DNA from: Holosporales bacterium
Lineage (GTDB): Bacteria; Pseudomonadota; Alphaproteobacteria; BNTO01
Length of the DNA: 45,493 nucleotides
NCBI GenBank assembly: GCA_031258095.1
Contig: JAIRNK010000019.1
Location: 1 to 45,493, forward strand
Reading direction: 5' to 3'
Part shown: positions 15,501 through 22,537 of the stretch, one piece after another
Layout of the letters: every line of letters begins with the position of its first letter
How positions within the stretch are numbered: the first letter of the stretch is position 1
Position numbers and translations under genes: made by a program
Notes under the pieces: model-generated
Told to the model about the DNA's origin: nothing
What the model saw: only the letters and a program-made list of their open reading frames with translations
Database searches by the model: none

Positions 15501-18500
15501 TTTAGCAATTTTGACGATTTGGAAGCTTATATCCGCGATTCCAAGCTGGCGCTTGCTGCATATAAGAGCCGAAGCCTAGCCCAAAGTAGCATGCATCTCT
15601 ACCGAATCCATCAGCAACTGCAGCCCATCGTTATGCTCGAGCGAATTTTGCTCCGGAAAACGACACTAGACGATGCAAACACTTGTGTCGGCGTGATAAA
15701 TGCCGCACTTGAACAAGTTCACTCTTTGCTGACAAATCTTCACAGCAGCAAGGTACATAGCCTAGCTTACCTCGACGGGCTGTCGAAAATCGAGGCCCGC
15801 ATTAGCCAAATCAACGCCGCGCTAGCAGGATACGCGCGCGGAATTCAGATCATTGAGCCAACATTCGATAATTCGCTCGTTTTCGGAGATGCGGACTTCA
15901 CAAAGTATATCCAGGACATTCTGGCAGACCTCAACGCACTAGGGTTGTTGCAGTCATCCTTGAGCCGCTGGAAATCAACACTAACATCCGAAGACGGAAC
16001 TGGTGAAAATGAGCGCTGTTATACAAACGTGTTCGCAACAACAAAGGCACGTGTAGAAAACATAAGTAATGCATTTGCAGCGATCGCGACTAATTTGGGA
16101 AATCCATTTGTTAGCTCGTTCGCATCAACGACACTGCCGCCAAACATTGGGGACACATTAAAAAGCCTTTTCCAGCAGATGGCGACAAACCTCGCTGCAA
16201 CAGCAAACACAATTGCCGAAATCGATTCACTCGCGCAGACCCCAACATGCTGCTATCGCCGGCTTGTTAACGCATCGAACCTTTACAAAGAAGTGGACGC
16301 CATCCGATTGGCGATTCTAGCTGTAACAGAAAATTTAGCAGCAAACGTGTTTAACTCGCAAAATGATTACGCGCCGGCAACACAACGTATGGAAGCGGCA
16401 GCGTCGTCGCTACGAAACATTTACGAAAACTTGGCAGATGTGACCATCAACCACGCTCACGTTTGTCAAGCGACCCCCATCGTTACGCAGACGGTTGACG
16501 TTATCCTACCTGCGGTTCAACTCGCGGTCGGGGAACTGTGTGAGGCGCTAACGCTCGTCAGCCACAGGACAATCACGCCAGCGGCTTTTCCTGTCGACGG
16601 GAAGGCATGTAATAAGTTACTCGAATGCAACCAGACGCTCGAACTGCTTGCAGAACAAGTAACAAACTCGCTGATACTGCTCGGAGATAGGCTAGCATCA
16701 ATCGATTTGTTTGCGTATTCTCCTGAATTCGTCCGCTCACTCAAAACGCTTTTGTATGAATTGCTTCATGTACATGGGCGGTTAGATCAATTTTGCCAGT
16801 CATTTGAAGCAAATAGCTGCAACACATGCCAAGACGTCAACCATGGTGGGGTTCTACGGCACTTTTCCAACAGCTTCAGAGTATTTGAAAACATAATCCA
16901 CATAATAGAGCGCAACGAATGCAAGCAACATTCAAAAACGCTTCATTCGCTTGCCAACGCAGCGGAGGTTTTAGCTCAAAACGTCCGCACATTACTGGCG
17001 ACAAATTACCCCAATTTGGACGATACGCCAAAATTGAGCGAGGCCATCTCGTCATTATTCGCGGTCGTAAAAGACGCTACATCAGTTGCTTTGGGAGAAC
17101 CGCTTGTAAGCATGCCAGCGTTCACAACATTGCTAGACACAGCAACGTCCCGCGTTTGCGCCGCATTAGGAATTCAAGTGGCGCGCCCAAACTACACGTC
17201 CGCCAGTTACGGGCAGGCCTTAATTGACGAAGATAACGCACGGCTGATTGCAGCCTTTAAAACCTTGAAAACTGCAATAAGGTTTGCGCAGGCGGAAAAA
17301 GGCCATCTAGCCACCATTTCCCACTGGGGCACTCTCGCTGAAGCAACGCATCAGTTGGCCCGCAAATTCCTTGATAGCGGCGTGAATCCGCACATTGCCC
17401 AAGAGCTACTATCCACATACGATGCTCTAATAGAGTTTACTGACAAATTGCGTCAGCTCGAATATTGCAAGCCTGTTGACGCCGCGATTGAAGGCTTTTC
17501 CGGTTTGATCGCCGACTTTGTTAGCATGTTTCGCATGAGCGTTCCATCGTTTATCAATAATCTGTCTGATGAAGATAGCCAAGCTTTTGCGGCTCACATA
17601 TCGGTGATTGCCACTCACATAGATGGGCTGAGTAGTGACATCACGTCTGTTGCACACGCAGAACAAGCTACACACATTTGCACCACGGACTACACATCGT
17701 TAGGCAATATTCGTGACAAAATAGCGCATATCCGAAACGCAACAATTGGTGCCCTACAGTGTTTCAACCCCAGCGCGCAGCTTCCATCACCCCCGCAACC
17801 CGAGGGGGTCGCGAAAAACGTGACGCTACGGCGCATTGTTGAAAACTTGCACATGTTACAGCAAGCAATGAGTGCCGCGTGGGCAGAGGCGAAACGTTGC
17901 CCAATTAGAGATTACCGTCAATGCAGCATCACGGCGAGCAAAGCACTGATCAGTGCGTTTAACAGTATGGTTTCTAACATCAACAAGGTGTTTGGTGTAA
18001 CAAGCATTTGCCACCACTGCAACCCCGAGGAAGCACGACTGATCTTTGGAGAAATTCAGCCGATTTTGAGCCAGATCTCTAGCGAGCTCACCGACGCCGT
18101 AACATACATGGAAAGTATGTGCTGCTCCAGATTGGCCGCTCAAACGCACGACATCGCAGACAGAGCTAGCGTTCTCGACCAGTATTTACAGGCATTAAAA
18201 AGCAAAAGTGCCAAAGACCTTGTCGATTGGCTCTCGAATGATCAAGTCGGCGCTGATGCCGCGCGCTTAACCGGCTTGCTAACAACAAACCTTCCTGGAG
18301 AAAATTTCAGCTTGGTGGCATGGTCCAAATTTGCCAGTTCGTTTGCAAATTCTGAGGATTCGCACTGCTCTGCTCGAGAAGTTGAGAAATATTTCAATCA
18401 TTGGATCGCTTTCTTGGACGAAACAATTGGTGTGCTTAACGCCCATTTGCCAAATAGTTTTGCCTCAACCCTAGTCCGTCCGGATATCTACGACTGCACA

Positions 18501-21500
18501 ACTCTACCAGCCGCTGTCGCCCTTTGCGTAAATTCGGTATCAAACATATCTGCGTCGTTACACGAAATAAATGAAAAGATACAAGACGGCGAGCTTCTGT
18601 ACTCAAAAACGATTAATGTATACATCCTCCTGCGTGGATTTAAAGCCGCCCTAAAAGAGTTTTCAACAATAGGACTCGGTGCGAATCCAATTGCGTTTTG
18701 TTCGAAATGCAACTACGAAGGTGCGCTTACACAACTCTGGAGCCCCGTAAACCCCTTTGAATCTCTAGAAAGTCAAATAGATGCGTTAATCGAAACATTA
18801 ACGAAATATTGCAACTACGAGTTCATTAAACATTGGCACTCATTTCTTAATAGTGTTGATTTCGCAAACGCTATATTAGAAGGATTAAACGTCGCTGCAT
18901 TTTGGAATAAGTTGGATTTAACAACCGTATCGTCTGGCCTTAAATCCATTGGTGAAATGTACGCTAGCACGTCTGGAGCATACAGCATGAGTAGAGCACT
19001 AAAACTCATTTCAACGTTTGCGCCCGTGGATGATCAAATCTGCCAAATGGCGTACTTGCTGCCATATGTCGCGCTGTTTGACTCCAATTTCAATCAGATA
19101 ACCAATACAATGGTCACGACGTTTGGGGCCCCTGGTGTGACAAAGAACACATCACTTCCTCCGAAAGATAATTTGGTATTTGTCGATGTGCTCGCCAAAA
19201 TCGTCGAAGCACTAAAACATTCCAACACTGCCTTTGATGGTATATTGAATGACATCAAAAAGGGAGGATTAACAGGAGACACGACCATATCCTCATTCTT
19301 TACGAGCGTAGGTAACGGCCTTCAAGAGCAAAGTGAAGTGTTCAAGAAGATATATGAAAAGTGGAAATCCAAACTGCCATGTCCTGTATTGCCAGACTGT
19401 CAAAGTTGCGATGACTGCATACATTGCCTGTCCGCTCCGCCCTACGGGTGCACGTGTGGAACACATCCGTCTGTACGCTATCAGTTATGGCAACTTGCCA
19501 ATGAATTGGCACAACTTTCTGAAAAAATGGCGCGCGCAAGCCAAGTCATTTCCCCCGATTGCTGTAAAGAAGCGTTTGAACACTTATTTGACACGCATGC
19601 GCAAATACGGACCGTCCAATATAACGTTGAAGATGTCTTCAATTGGGATTTCATTCTTGAACAAGGTAACCTCACCGAATTTACAGAGATTTTGTTCCAG
19701 GAATTCGGGCCGGTTTGCGCGAAATTGAACGAAATAGTGGATAAATGCAAAGAAGTGAGAAGTCAAAACTCCAACACAAACTGCCACATGGACAATTTCG
19801 TAGGCGCATTTCTTGCATTAAAAGAAGCCTTTGGGCAACCAATCGCAGCAACGTCTGCGTTCATCCGCGATCACGGGATATCGACTGGAACACGCCAAGA
19901 AGTTGAAATACTGAGGCGGTCATGTTCAGAGCTGGCAAGAATTTTACCGTCCATTCGCGACGAATTTGCGTTGATATCTGATCATTTCAACAACTTAGCT
20001 CATAAAATTAGCCAGCAAAGCATCATCATTAGGGAGGCAATCGAGCCGTTGATGAATCTGTACAATAGGCTAGTTTCGGCGTCTAAAATAATGGACGAGT
20101 TGGTTGTGCCCGAAAATGAAAGGCAAATTTGCCTTAACTGTGACAAAAACGTAATAAACAACGGTCTGACAGAAATCCAAAAATACATACTAGAGTGGGC
20201 CAGTGCCGTGTTGTCCGTAAAAAACGCGTTTTTAGCAAAATATTGCTGCGAAAATTTTGGGCAAGGACTAGCCCAAACAGATCACGTTATGGCGCAGGTA
20301 AAAAGGCTAACATCAATTCTAAGTACGCATAATTTTCAAGATGAAGATGTGTACCACAACGTTCACTCGACCGAGATCGCAAAAATTACCAATGCGGTGC
20401 TCTCTGCCAATCAAAAACTAACGCGACTGCTTTCCGTTCGGGAGTCCCTCCCTGCAACAAATCCCGTTGATTTCTGCTCAGTAGAGTTGATGGTTCCGGC
20501 GCTAAATGAGCTAAACGAAGCCCTAACGAACGGAATTTTAGCTGAAATACAGGAATTTGTAGAGCACCTAGGCAAAAATGCCGTTCTTCCGGAATCACCA
20601 GATTTTGAGCCAGATATTTGCACTTCTTTCAATGAACGCCTCCACAACATATCGACATCAATAGGAGAAATATTCCAGCACCTTTCAGGTGTATTGCAAC
20701 AGATAAAAAGCATCCAGCTCGTCCAATCCCCAGAGGTGGTTAAAGATGGAGTATATGTTGTCGAAGAGCTGTTCCACGCTCTGAGCCAAACTCAAAAACT
20801 TTTGAATAGCTTGGCTTTAAGCACTGAACACAAAAAAGTTTGCGAGAATTGCGACTGCCACGTGGTAGTCAGAAATATGCACGCGCAGTTCACCCTTCCC
20901 GGCGTCATTGCAGAGCTGCACCTATACTTGCACGACAACCAGCACCTAAATATTGCAACCGCGCTCTCAGAATTTTTGAATTCGTATGGCATATTCACTA
21001 GCTTCTTGGATCACCTGCATTTAGTTAGCTCTATTGACACGCTCTTAAACGACACGACGTCCCCACATTTCGGAGAGGCCAAAGAGCTCATCCGCTCCTG
21101 GAATGACGGATTTCTCCGGCTCGCTCACTTGTTCCCTCAAATTACAGCCCTACAACAGGAAAAAGGGCGCAATTACGGCATGCGAAAGGAAGCCCAGTTC
21201 GCACTTATCCAAAAACTAAACGACATTCGCTTAGCTTTTGACGAAATGGCCGTAAAAACTCGCAGCTTTGTGACAAGAGCAACCGGCGACGGCGTTGAGG
21301 CTCCGTTCATTCCTGCACTCGATATTCATTCTGCCGAATATGCCGACAAATTTATGGTTGCATTCAATAAATACTCGAGCAACGCAGCTGAGGCGCTTCA
21401 GTGGTTTGGTGAATTCTGCGCGTCCCGTAACATAAAGGCGCGCGACACAAATACGCTGGCAACAATTGTTGAGTTCGTTCGAACAATGAACGCATGGAGG

Positions 21501-22403
21501 CACGTCGAAAAAATATTGCCTCAGTGCGCGGTTGGTGACTTTTGTGACGTAGCAACACGGGTCAAGGACACTTTAACTCCGCAAGAAATCGATGTTGTGT
21601 CAGAATTAAACAAAATGGCGCTATTGTTTGGAAACGCGGCACAAAACCTTCGGATACTAGAACGCGACCCTTCAATCAGCACTCGATTCAGCCCGATCAA
21701 CGGGGACGTAAACGAATATGTTAGCGATCTAAACCAGCTTTTTAGCACGCTCACCGCGTTCGCGCACTGGAGTCGTCAAATAAACGATTCAGAAAACATT
21801 GCAAACACGCTCCAGTCGGCGCCAGTTTTTGCACTACAGGAGGTCACGCAGCGCATTGGACAGCATTTCGGCATACAAGAGGCGTTTTCCGCGACGCTTG
21901 ACTCACAAAATTTCCAGCAAGCGCTTGTCGTTTTGGGAAGGACAATACACGCGTTTGTAGAAGCGCTCTTTTACTTTGCCAACAATGTCGCAGACGTTCA
22001 CCTTCAGCACCGCATTGAAATAGACATGCGCCTTGTTGCAAACGCGAAAACGGCGGCCTTCATCGTGCAAAACGAACTCGCAAACCTAACGCGCGTAAAA
22101 GAAGGCGAACTTGGAGCCGTCGTTCGAACCATTGAACGTTCGCGACAAACCTTGGATAAACTCTCAGCCACGCTAACGCACGTACAAGATACGGTCCGCA
22201 ACCTAAAGCGCCAAGATAAGCTCGACGCGCTGTCTTGCGACGCGGATGGCGTTCCAGTAATGAAACGCCTGTTTTCGCCGTTGCACGATGCCCACGGAAT
22301 GCCGATGCTGCTGTCTGAGGAAACAAGTGTGATCTCTACCACAGGAATCCTTATGGACGACGCAAAAGACCTCTGCATGCTCACGCTGGGTCAGCCGGCC
22401 TAA
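489..22403 (+). CDS. giant (7304 aa) putative exported alpha-helical repeat protein with recurrent CxxC/CC motifs; function unknown
   Basis: Single uninterrupted 21.9-kb ORF; basic/hydrophobic N-terminus (MPKVFRLSKRIMLHILFLGV); degenerate recurring helix-rich segments with CxxC or CC motifs; start could be 489 or 522. Confidence 0.9.
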   Translation: MPKVFRLSKRIMLHILFLGVTNMHSTDIATILGKIGTETGSEKVTDLATVWKSSNLDSGKTAIKSAANLRNQTFAKDGKLVSKDTSSLQAGTLLSTIFDEEFASTIFGKTRKIRNLMNCVASDSGNFNLTSTIADRMKTLLTYTSVTRTTSVLSMGGYCSANDSNFKYALGAPSAVPANETSSTTYTYFGQLNALLDLVRSIGINTTTGVLSATGGDESTLFALTQIGSRGFDPRLVNEIAKIGANGVTATSVLKSKECFDVIFGTEDDTEGATGSVISQLKFVDSKLSGTSAYSTIQEKLTEITEKFSKSKVKSSKLSELYGYLVPIAEYKRLDRLDQTTINTICTNYTTLSIQECLACIMDGDNISTHLTNLATQISTRCDNILDCFETSCCNELYETLKGIENEAHRLAQALHPLALDPGPIARAWQSQSLPAIGNVATSLAGLMDEFHSTTSQFPAVSEDAPCIGKQLAEAIKPFGEFINAMNNALVAASGVPTVLPTTDNSQPEDAEGYCAAVYDLLTVQIPNCLQMVQNSFGDVQTKLEEINGDDVINLSLADLQSLHDVLAAFLATFPETSIEFVPFCNTAYAESPDTTTCNALSHVDEINEKIASIIECINVCQSTIASIHEKLTNKLNHLENVQSLAENINVIDESIFHLSQALANQQFDAAQASLFQTISDKLNAAKVNSALIPELSAAIDSLTAALGSSQGTYTPHQGTESATVCSPCATIIHALAYGIPEHLHEILQTIGRINSEIPTDLALFLHSKPDAETRLTRFKSLFTFLENFVNIIPMALLTEPFCNVEDDCKTCGLDNILSVLDQIRDSVRMGVHQLNTLINEADHTFYCTPHNKIHHSILLKIHQLSCYANAIFSSGDPFALFDRWQEDGTNLMASALAALQAAFDLYPPISEPIYSMTIADFSPFASALDSALSHFATLVGELAPDGPAEPPDTNTLWQLIQDEITEISSILVNGATVIRNTRNCVIPVLFDAFTNLSTSVNGAIDKLALSPTICRHGGQMPPIGHLDFAELASLFKDTCAGGNDYCRSAVTSLTHIFNFLSGQLPSDVNATLEQIIVTGANKLDENDIAGYFAAVAEAIGVPEGSPIDISHRYGTCAQLIEMIDRILQLIPHMHEKMQDLVMTNAVDLVNIGNFSAFISQISDLIAAIKRSDCPTCNGITWKYGNVTSRLTHLKNALDALTADLNANQLAKDVVIPIANTLEAIRADIAAIEDVDGGWANFSEKLVSHNFGNGLLEDLVFLRETISILATGTPSPAPVYTSNIQSFTNELYRFIEQAFNSIVRDIGLLQNKTSGHHQPDIIMVVRHVRNFLPSLKTTFLQFADAVNSNELVRCLSGFGAIEAHLQTLLEQLTAPPPCVLAINRVLHKWYTAVSNFVNNAGDFPFFLTSETVTEAGLMAHILSEAESLNEDVATPLQVTLARLIAVFSQMPEKVFSFAATGGPAPEWLANLKQFQKNALVLLRALRNADFAELYDYDAYGAIVSTIKLSPLEQLNANITFAIMDLERSLRTCELIDRVRSIYEKAYMLHAQSSLLLKLADEDLDQYVARLEALLITPIPGPPSSAYLDGIDAALDFLNHSLPSVPNTPEQTLSVAKMFDETTDLMAFVAECFRSLSAPDIWANANAHVKLSRLLRFIGGGLEGFLNSTEFPDSCDVCLVNANQFLQYYVWALSNIQKSCVEAAELCEACTPCRALVNAVFSLAQLTKSITKYSVTFPNYDFMNNIIAVLQEIHFPDGRSCDNAAEYIDAFCHNLESICETLFGPGFSRENAAIPAGDPCKLLEVAYTQIYDSLDKIVGKLSQVLYNAQAPPIGTWHSIKDFADGIAAFADRLGASLINITPCLKCNSVAFSEISRLRTVKLDSLKTQLQQVKTQWDSFEAYAANTEFLTVLHNFYEMHTAIYVRARQSANVDALLDNLQIWADFAGKFAMITEFTKEHEFLAQIGYDWQTPVFTEPTQAFIADYIKEIAGVSRQILITLNYVRDYLNQEITQLDENTLNIISKVKSWPDAWRHFIGVISELKTATTQNIPIEIPLAFTESLDQICQVLDDIVNDLAGKPSLCQERGLQLAAVVQILSELSDATTLDAICVDHIRAQICAIASALSTSQVGSRQDCKSADVASVRINSLLEKINFNLTKIIGSSDWESVNESAVDVLQSTLKSIYSALHTVPLQARPCTFCNHVSTAAHETERLLLVEQIANSLIYIHDQLVRAKGTQKKHELSVVSAFCANLAAYFNGQFRTNYNIREFEEITARLQQSLPSVGSWLGGNFAEIAANIEASYALSYISANQIVCPSNQPIDWYYLHLQDSFSTILRTLIFARQSAPYEVGLVSAVRNFSSYAANLRQSLLTTLSPSKRSSLAAVLNLLYDIANEGDLWTYTAPAPDNSAMLDAYRQMESLAQNLKKIDTHMSGQWADIADWSILFPEGGSPLEQMFNAVRKIAELVNAPAVISTATHEKNAVLATRLNFWLEQAANTLDSIIHKLEQNHTVAIPDSVRQQLLRLRIGDIGPVTTSDDYEIAQLRDASLQPQQRIHQQIAQIANVLLGKCCAPESHFFSELATEFHKISAFFETLAQGNLDIPNVNPIISNILGMSPTLYTEHVGSPDFLQTMRALTSLLPTAAEQASVHSMHNCKRKRVEMDKIREYICQIGTYVRIFAENLGDLDRSKNLELQEFIHALQHLCSVWHASLPNAPSTCCGIPEAFFSHPLAMFQDELQRVAELLTKVHYSTELPNKMLELLQSLESAYLGVKARVSSNIGMGAGSASDSAFETLLNEIASAFAGIEAHTRSFDSIFEVSKYVVGLIGTNAAAPYEPHPRDAFDFTIFKISEVVQKFSDSFRDVFSYWYRTPPKYSATTYNYLVQILNLVSYIRSNVSNILSQPIDAVSNQLQFLKTKLENLLQGRTLTQLASFYATLKDAENGNEQIELVNTLQKLHHAISLCASHPQTQNQVGGTIYNTVSPTDMFVRTWINGLQQVEQVYTTADKSAFLAGVRQFAEDIIQYYTGGPSQPLPMLICAQATGQSFLAISTLIDDFIDGIHRSVRQLFQVYLTQPYAQQTAYELGLATISFCQNLAAFLQNSSASEAGLNYSLQENTISRMAFRFHELADYLRISLENYESSCCQNNSIDSIRIEFEKLTKEVSLLVGTLNSTNGVVIPSDRILGVADSIDAFLGLLNSAAAQLAQTTPNVLCQNWASLISENANGVSTIRENVRSISLTVNASILAVQEPTPLQGSTTQRNSVALARLLYILRDAPDSLINSFLTLEQYSARATQIPYDAGLVTGLNRIMGTIQQIKGRLQTISVASACAPYELPFVVNEMAQTLGDLASKMPPIIRNIRLRLWTPYAQQMHTLRIGVETHARYLQRLSLAKSSNIFKGDTANSAYRALDTQLDNILRTLNAIAPVQFETNDEMSDAEIQAKLNAFKTFVDAFSASMLPEFGAVADIFELANDTISVDAPVETFSFASINEDVKQILETFTSLAAYVTELQSIAPGFGYLAVQKRLQNIAVSLGAQGPLAKILQVVLRAYSVTSGKFYDDASIPVADRSGEVPTIFSTLSNKISALAEKFQIERCHDLIQTYATNLAVKMQRLNYALSKAGDGFDWRLLGHEHDDGGITHFLHEITASMGRLSEHLSRHFTEQTDTSDYCQAGIVDIYVNQICATIDGLAKLLHPEPFPEFGALATSGSNHDATLELLRTQNLAYIENIAKFFSSLTDFARTHGPKVSRQNLDNLAEVQHALIGINSAIPAVCDTILKMCTHLTPNASQQFILNLMGSISSVHRHFVELTDVLSQFCCDAEQENALIGLAGHAKAFVHQLKAMPFDHQSPTLISQFGTLLSNLAPAIKAYFTASPHTEQQTLAINSITGVLMRGDPSPVSRVVPFNENAKGAYAAQVVEGITELLQITRGWTATFPATAFSQNPQAIRTIDKVLPEFSQFLNLFAATDLNNSVLHNSRQVEMIRNQVQLLFGQMFDALVALKQAYIKNDYEIAIRNELHATQQIVAALPAALEIILRKIEGAESAELSTKATALLSRLPSYAQQPLINLSSAALQLENAWKNAEFLAGGAPVASIANVKDGLASINSILRTYVCNLLEVTNDLPSTYMPKDLYVSVALSSVGNYLTDMYNTMIRIGSAIQFLEFDEAFILQITREDGPLALLLESQGCVRALSHCLHSFPAYTSCEWALILKSFDETFEKLRSAFFGIKDAVHLQRHAQELQPYRRIYGRLHQISEAINGALAGSTLMQAENLFKQLRIWLPQMLADVDRPEAHCDRLDELYNIIAGSIGKNVSLHNEPLGTNRFGSISYIQGLIQSDISCIENVLGGLIPLWLRDTYKLNPELITDVSIVLEQLAQLPVNLDCASGYLQDFLQQLKRPTFCNERNLTLGKIEADVAAISRTLKTISRNVHFLSDPDAASLVGVIPQMATQIGRISTLLEGLPEYEDANYKGALDELFATIATMKEQLSNVAALFGVPSSNAHAVDSAPCEQAGVFITRLTHHTCEIQNDFRILIDNIVPTINAVAPFHPELIRTVQQDLAPALLSLLNALHAAVNKAPDAISCELHNQFATNELAKEIRRQVAIMTAYPLYLSEKLAQFEQSLLGRNIRTLRDECENLQLLLGAFADVTTWNNEMLALADGHFHTLQTLLLETHKNWTQQLNNENCFTVANIGAYIAELRGLLGALGRPAPLQISTPLATFGPTQIADDVAAIQRVSRVIFDVFLPQICQQLVRTPLYSPSLAGVFKTLSFFAEAKPTFATDETRKHILDSLWPTLPVVTLHQLEFILKNPTCCQAYTDEIARIIGLYTGAKHNLDQMSAVLFNHQISDPLSKAQGIQNMLGELNAFKTVAAQIREKTDALILQMECAASLACFSDRDTQLMNTLKCIGDYMQTVNGHTAQIYSMHCSINDLNPNEGATNPSFGDFADNLKQLNVFYDDDIVTAWNEINELLESQYIAMQTVRCILTQTPVCFWRGASFLEQFSNFDDLEAYIRDSKLALAAYKSRSLAQSSMHLYRIHQQLQPIVMLERILLRKTTLDDANTCVGVINAALEQVHSLLTNLHSSKVHSLAYLDGLSKIEARISQINAALAGYARGIQIIEPTFDNSLVFGDADFTKYIQDILADLNALGLLQSSLSRWKSTLTSEDGTGENERCYTNVFATTKARVENISNAFAAIATNLGNPFVSSFASTTLPPNIGDTLKSLFQQMATNLAATANTIAEIDSLAQTPTCCYRRLVNASNLYKEVDAIRLAILAVTENLAANVFNSQNDYAPATQRMEAAASSLRNIYENLADVTINHAHVCQATPIVTQTVDVILPAVQLAVGELCEALTLVSHRTITPAAFPVDGKACNKLLECNQTLELLAEQVTNSLILLGDRLASIDLFAYSPEFVRSLKTLLYELLHVHGRLDQFCQSFEANSCNTCQDVNHGGVLRHFSNSFRVFENIIHIIERNECKQHSKTLHSLANAAEVLAQNVRTLLATNYPNLDDTPKLSEAISSLFAVVKDATSVALGEPLVSMPAFTTLLDTATSRVCAALGIQVARPNYTSASYGQALIDEDNARLIAAFKTLKTAIRFAQAEKGHLATISHWGTLAEATHQLARKFLDSGVNPHIAQELLSTYDALIEFTDKLRQLEYCKPVDAAIEGFSGLIADFVSMFRMSVPSFINNLSDEDSQAFAAHISVIATHIDGLSSDITSVAHAEQATHICTTDYTSLGNIRDKIAHIRNATIGALQCFNPSAQLPSPPQPEGVAKNVTLRRIVENLHMLQQAMSAAWAEAKRCPIRDYRQCSITASKALISAFNSMVSNINKVFGVTSICHHCNPEEARLIFGEIQPILSQISSELTDAVTYMESMCCSRLAAQTHDIADRASVLDQYLQALKSKSAKDLVDWLSNDQVGADAARLTGLLTTNLPGENFSLVAWSKFASSFANSEDSHCSAREVEKYFNHWIAFLDETIGVLNAHLPNSFASTLVRPDIYDCTTLPAAVALCVNSVSNISASLHEINEKIQDGELLYSKTINVYILLRGFKAALKEFSTIGLGANPIAFCSKCNYEGALTQLWSPVNPFESLESQIDALIETLTKYCNYEFIKHWHSFLNSVDFANAILEGLNVAAFWNKLDLTTVSSGLKSIGEMYASTSGAYSMSRALKLISTFAPVDDQICQMAYLLPYVALFDSNFNQITNTMVTTFGAPGVTKNTSLPPKDNLVFVDVLAKIVEALKHSNTAFDGILNDIKKGGLTGDTTISSFFTSVGNGLQEQSEVFKKIYEKWKSKLPCPVLPDCQSCDDCIHCLSAPPYGCTCGTHPSVRYQLWQLANELAQLSEKMARASQVISPDCCKEAFEHLFDTHAQIRTVQYNVEDVFNWDFILEQGNLTEFTEILFQEFGPVCAKLNEIVDKCKEVRSQNSNTNCHMDNFVGAFLALKEAFGQPIAATSAFIRDHGISTGTRQEVEILRRSCSELARILPSIRDEFALISDHFNNLAHKISQQSIIIREAIEPLMNLYNRLVSASKIMDELVVPENERQICLNCDKNVINNGLTEIQKYILEWASAVLSVKNAFLAKYCCENFGQGLAQTDHVMAQVKRLTSILSTHNFQDEDVYHNVHSTEIAKITNAVLSANQKLTRLLSVRESLPATNPVDFCSVELMVPALNELNEALTNGILAEIQEFVEHLGKNAVLPESPDFEPDICTSFNERLHNISTSIGEIFQHLSGVLQQIKSIQLVQSPEVVKDGVYVVEELFHALSQTQKLLNSLALSTEHKKVCENCDCHVVVRNMHAQFTLPGVIAELHLYLHDNQHLNIATALSEFLNSYGIFTSFLDHLHLVSSIDTLLNDTTSPHFGEAKELIRSWNDGFLRLAHLFPQITALQQEKGRNYGMRKEAQFALIQKLNDIRLAFDEMAVKTRSFVTRATGDGVEAPFIPALDIHSAEYADKFMVAFNKYSSNAAEALQWFGEFCASRNIKARDTNTLATIVEFVRTMNAWRHVEKILPQCAVGDFCDVATRVKDTLTPQEIDVVSELNKMALLFGNAAQNLRILERDPSISTRFSPINGDVNEYVSDLNQLFSTLTAFAHWSRQINDSENIANTLQSAPVFALQEVTQRIGQHFGIQEAFSATLDSQNFQQALVVLGRTIHAFVEALFYFANNVADVHLQHRIEIDMRLVANAKTAAFIVQNELANLTRVKEGELGAVVRTIERSRQTLDKLSATLTHVQDTVRNLKRQDKLDALSCDADGVPVMKRLFSPLHDAHGMPMLLSEETSVISTTGILMDDAKDLCMLTLGQPA

Positions 22404-22537
22404 AATCTCTGCAACGATCCTTTCTGGGTGGACGAAGCAAGTGGACGACTGCGGAAGAGTCAAGTGCGTAAGGCCCTGTCGCATAAATACTTCTTTTACC
22501 CAATGTTTGTACAATTAATGGGGTAGAAACTGCTCCC

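Noticed and set aside
701-22384. Many antisense or alternative-frame ORFs of 60-215 aa inside the giant ORF
   Set aside because: They overlap a much longer intact ORF, lack recognisable motifs, and are expected by chance opposite a 21.9-kb coding frame.
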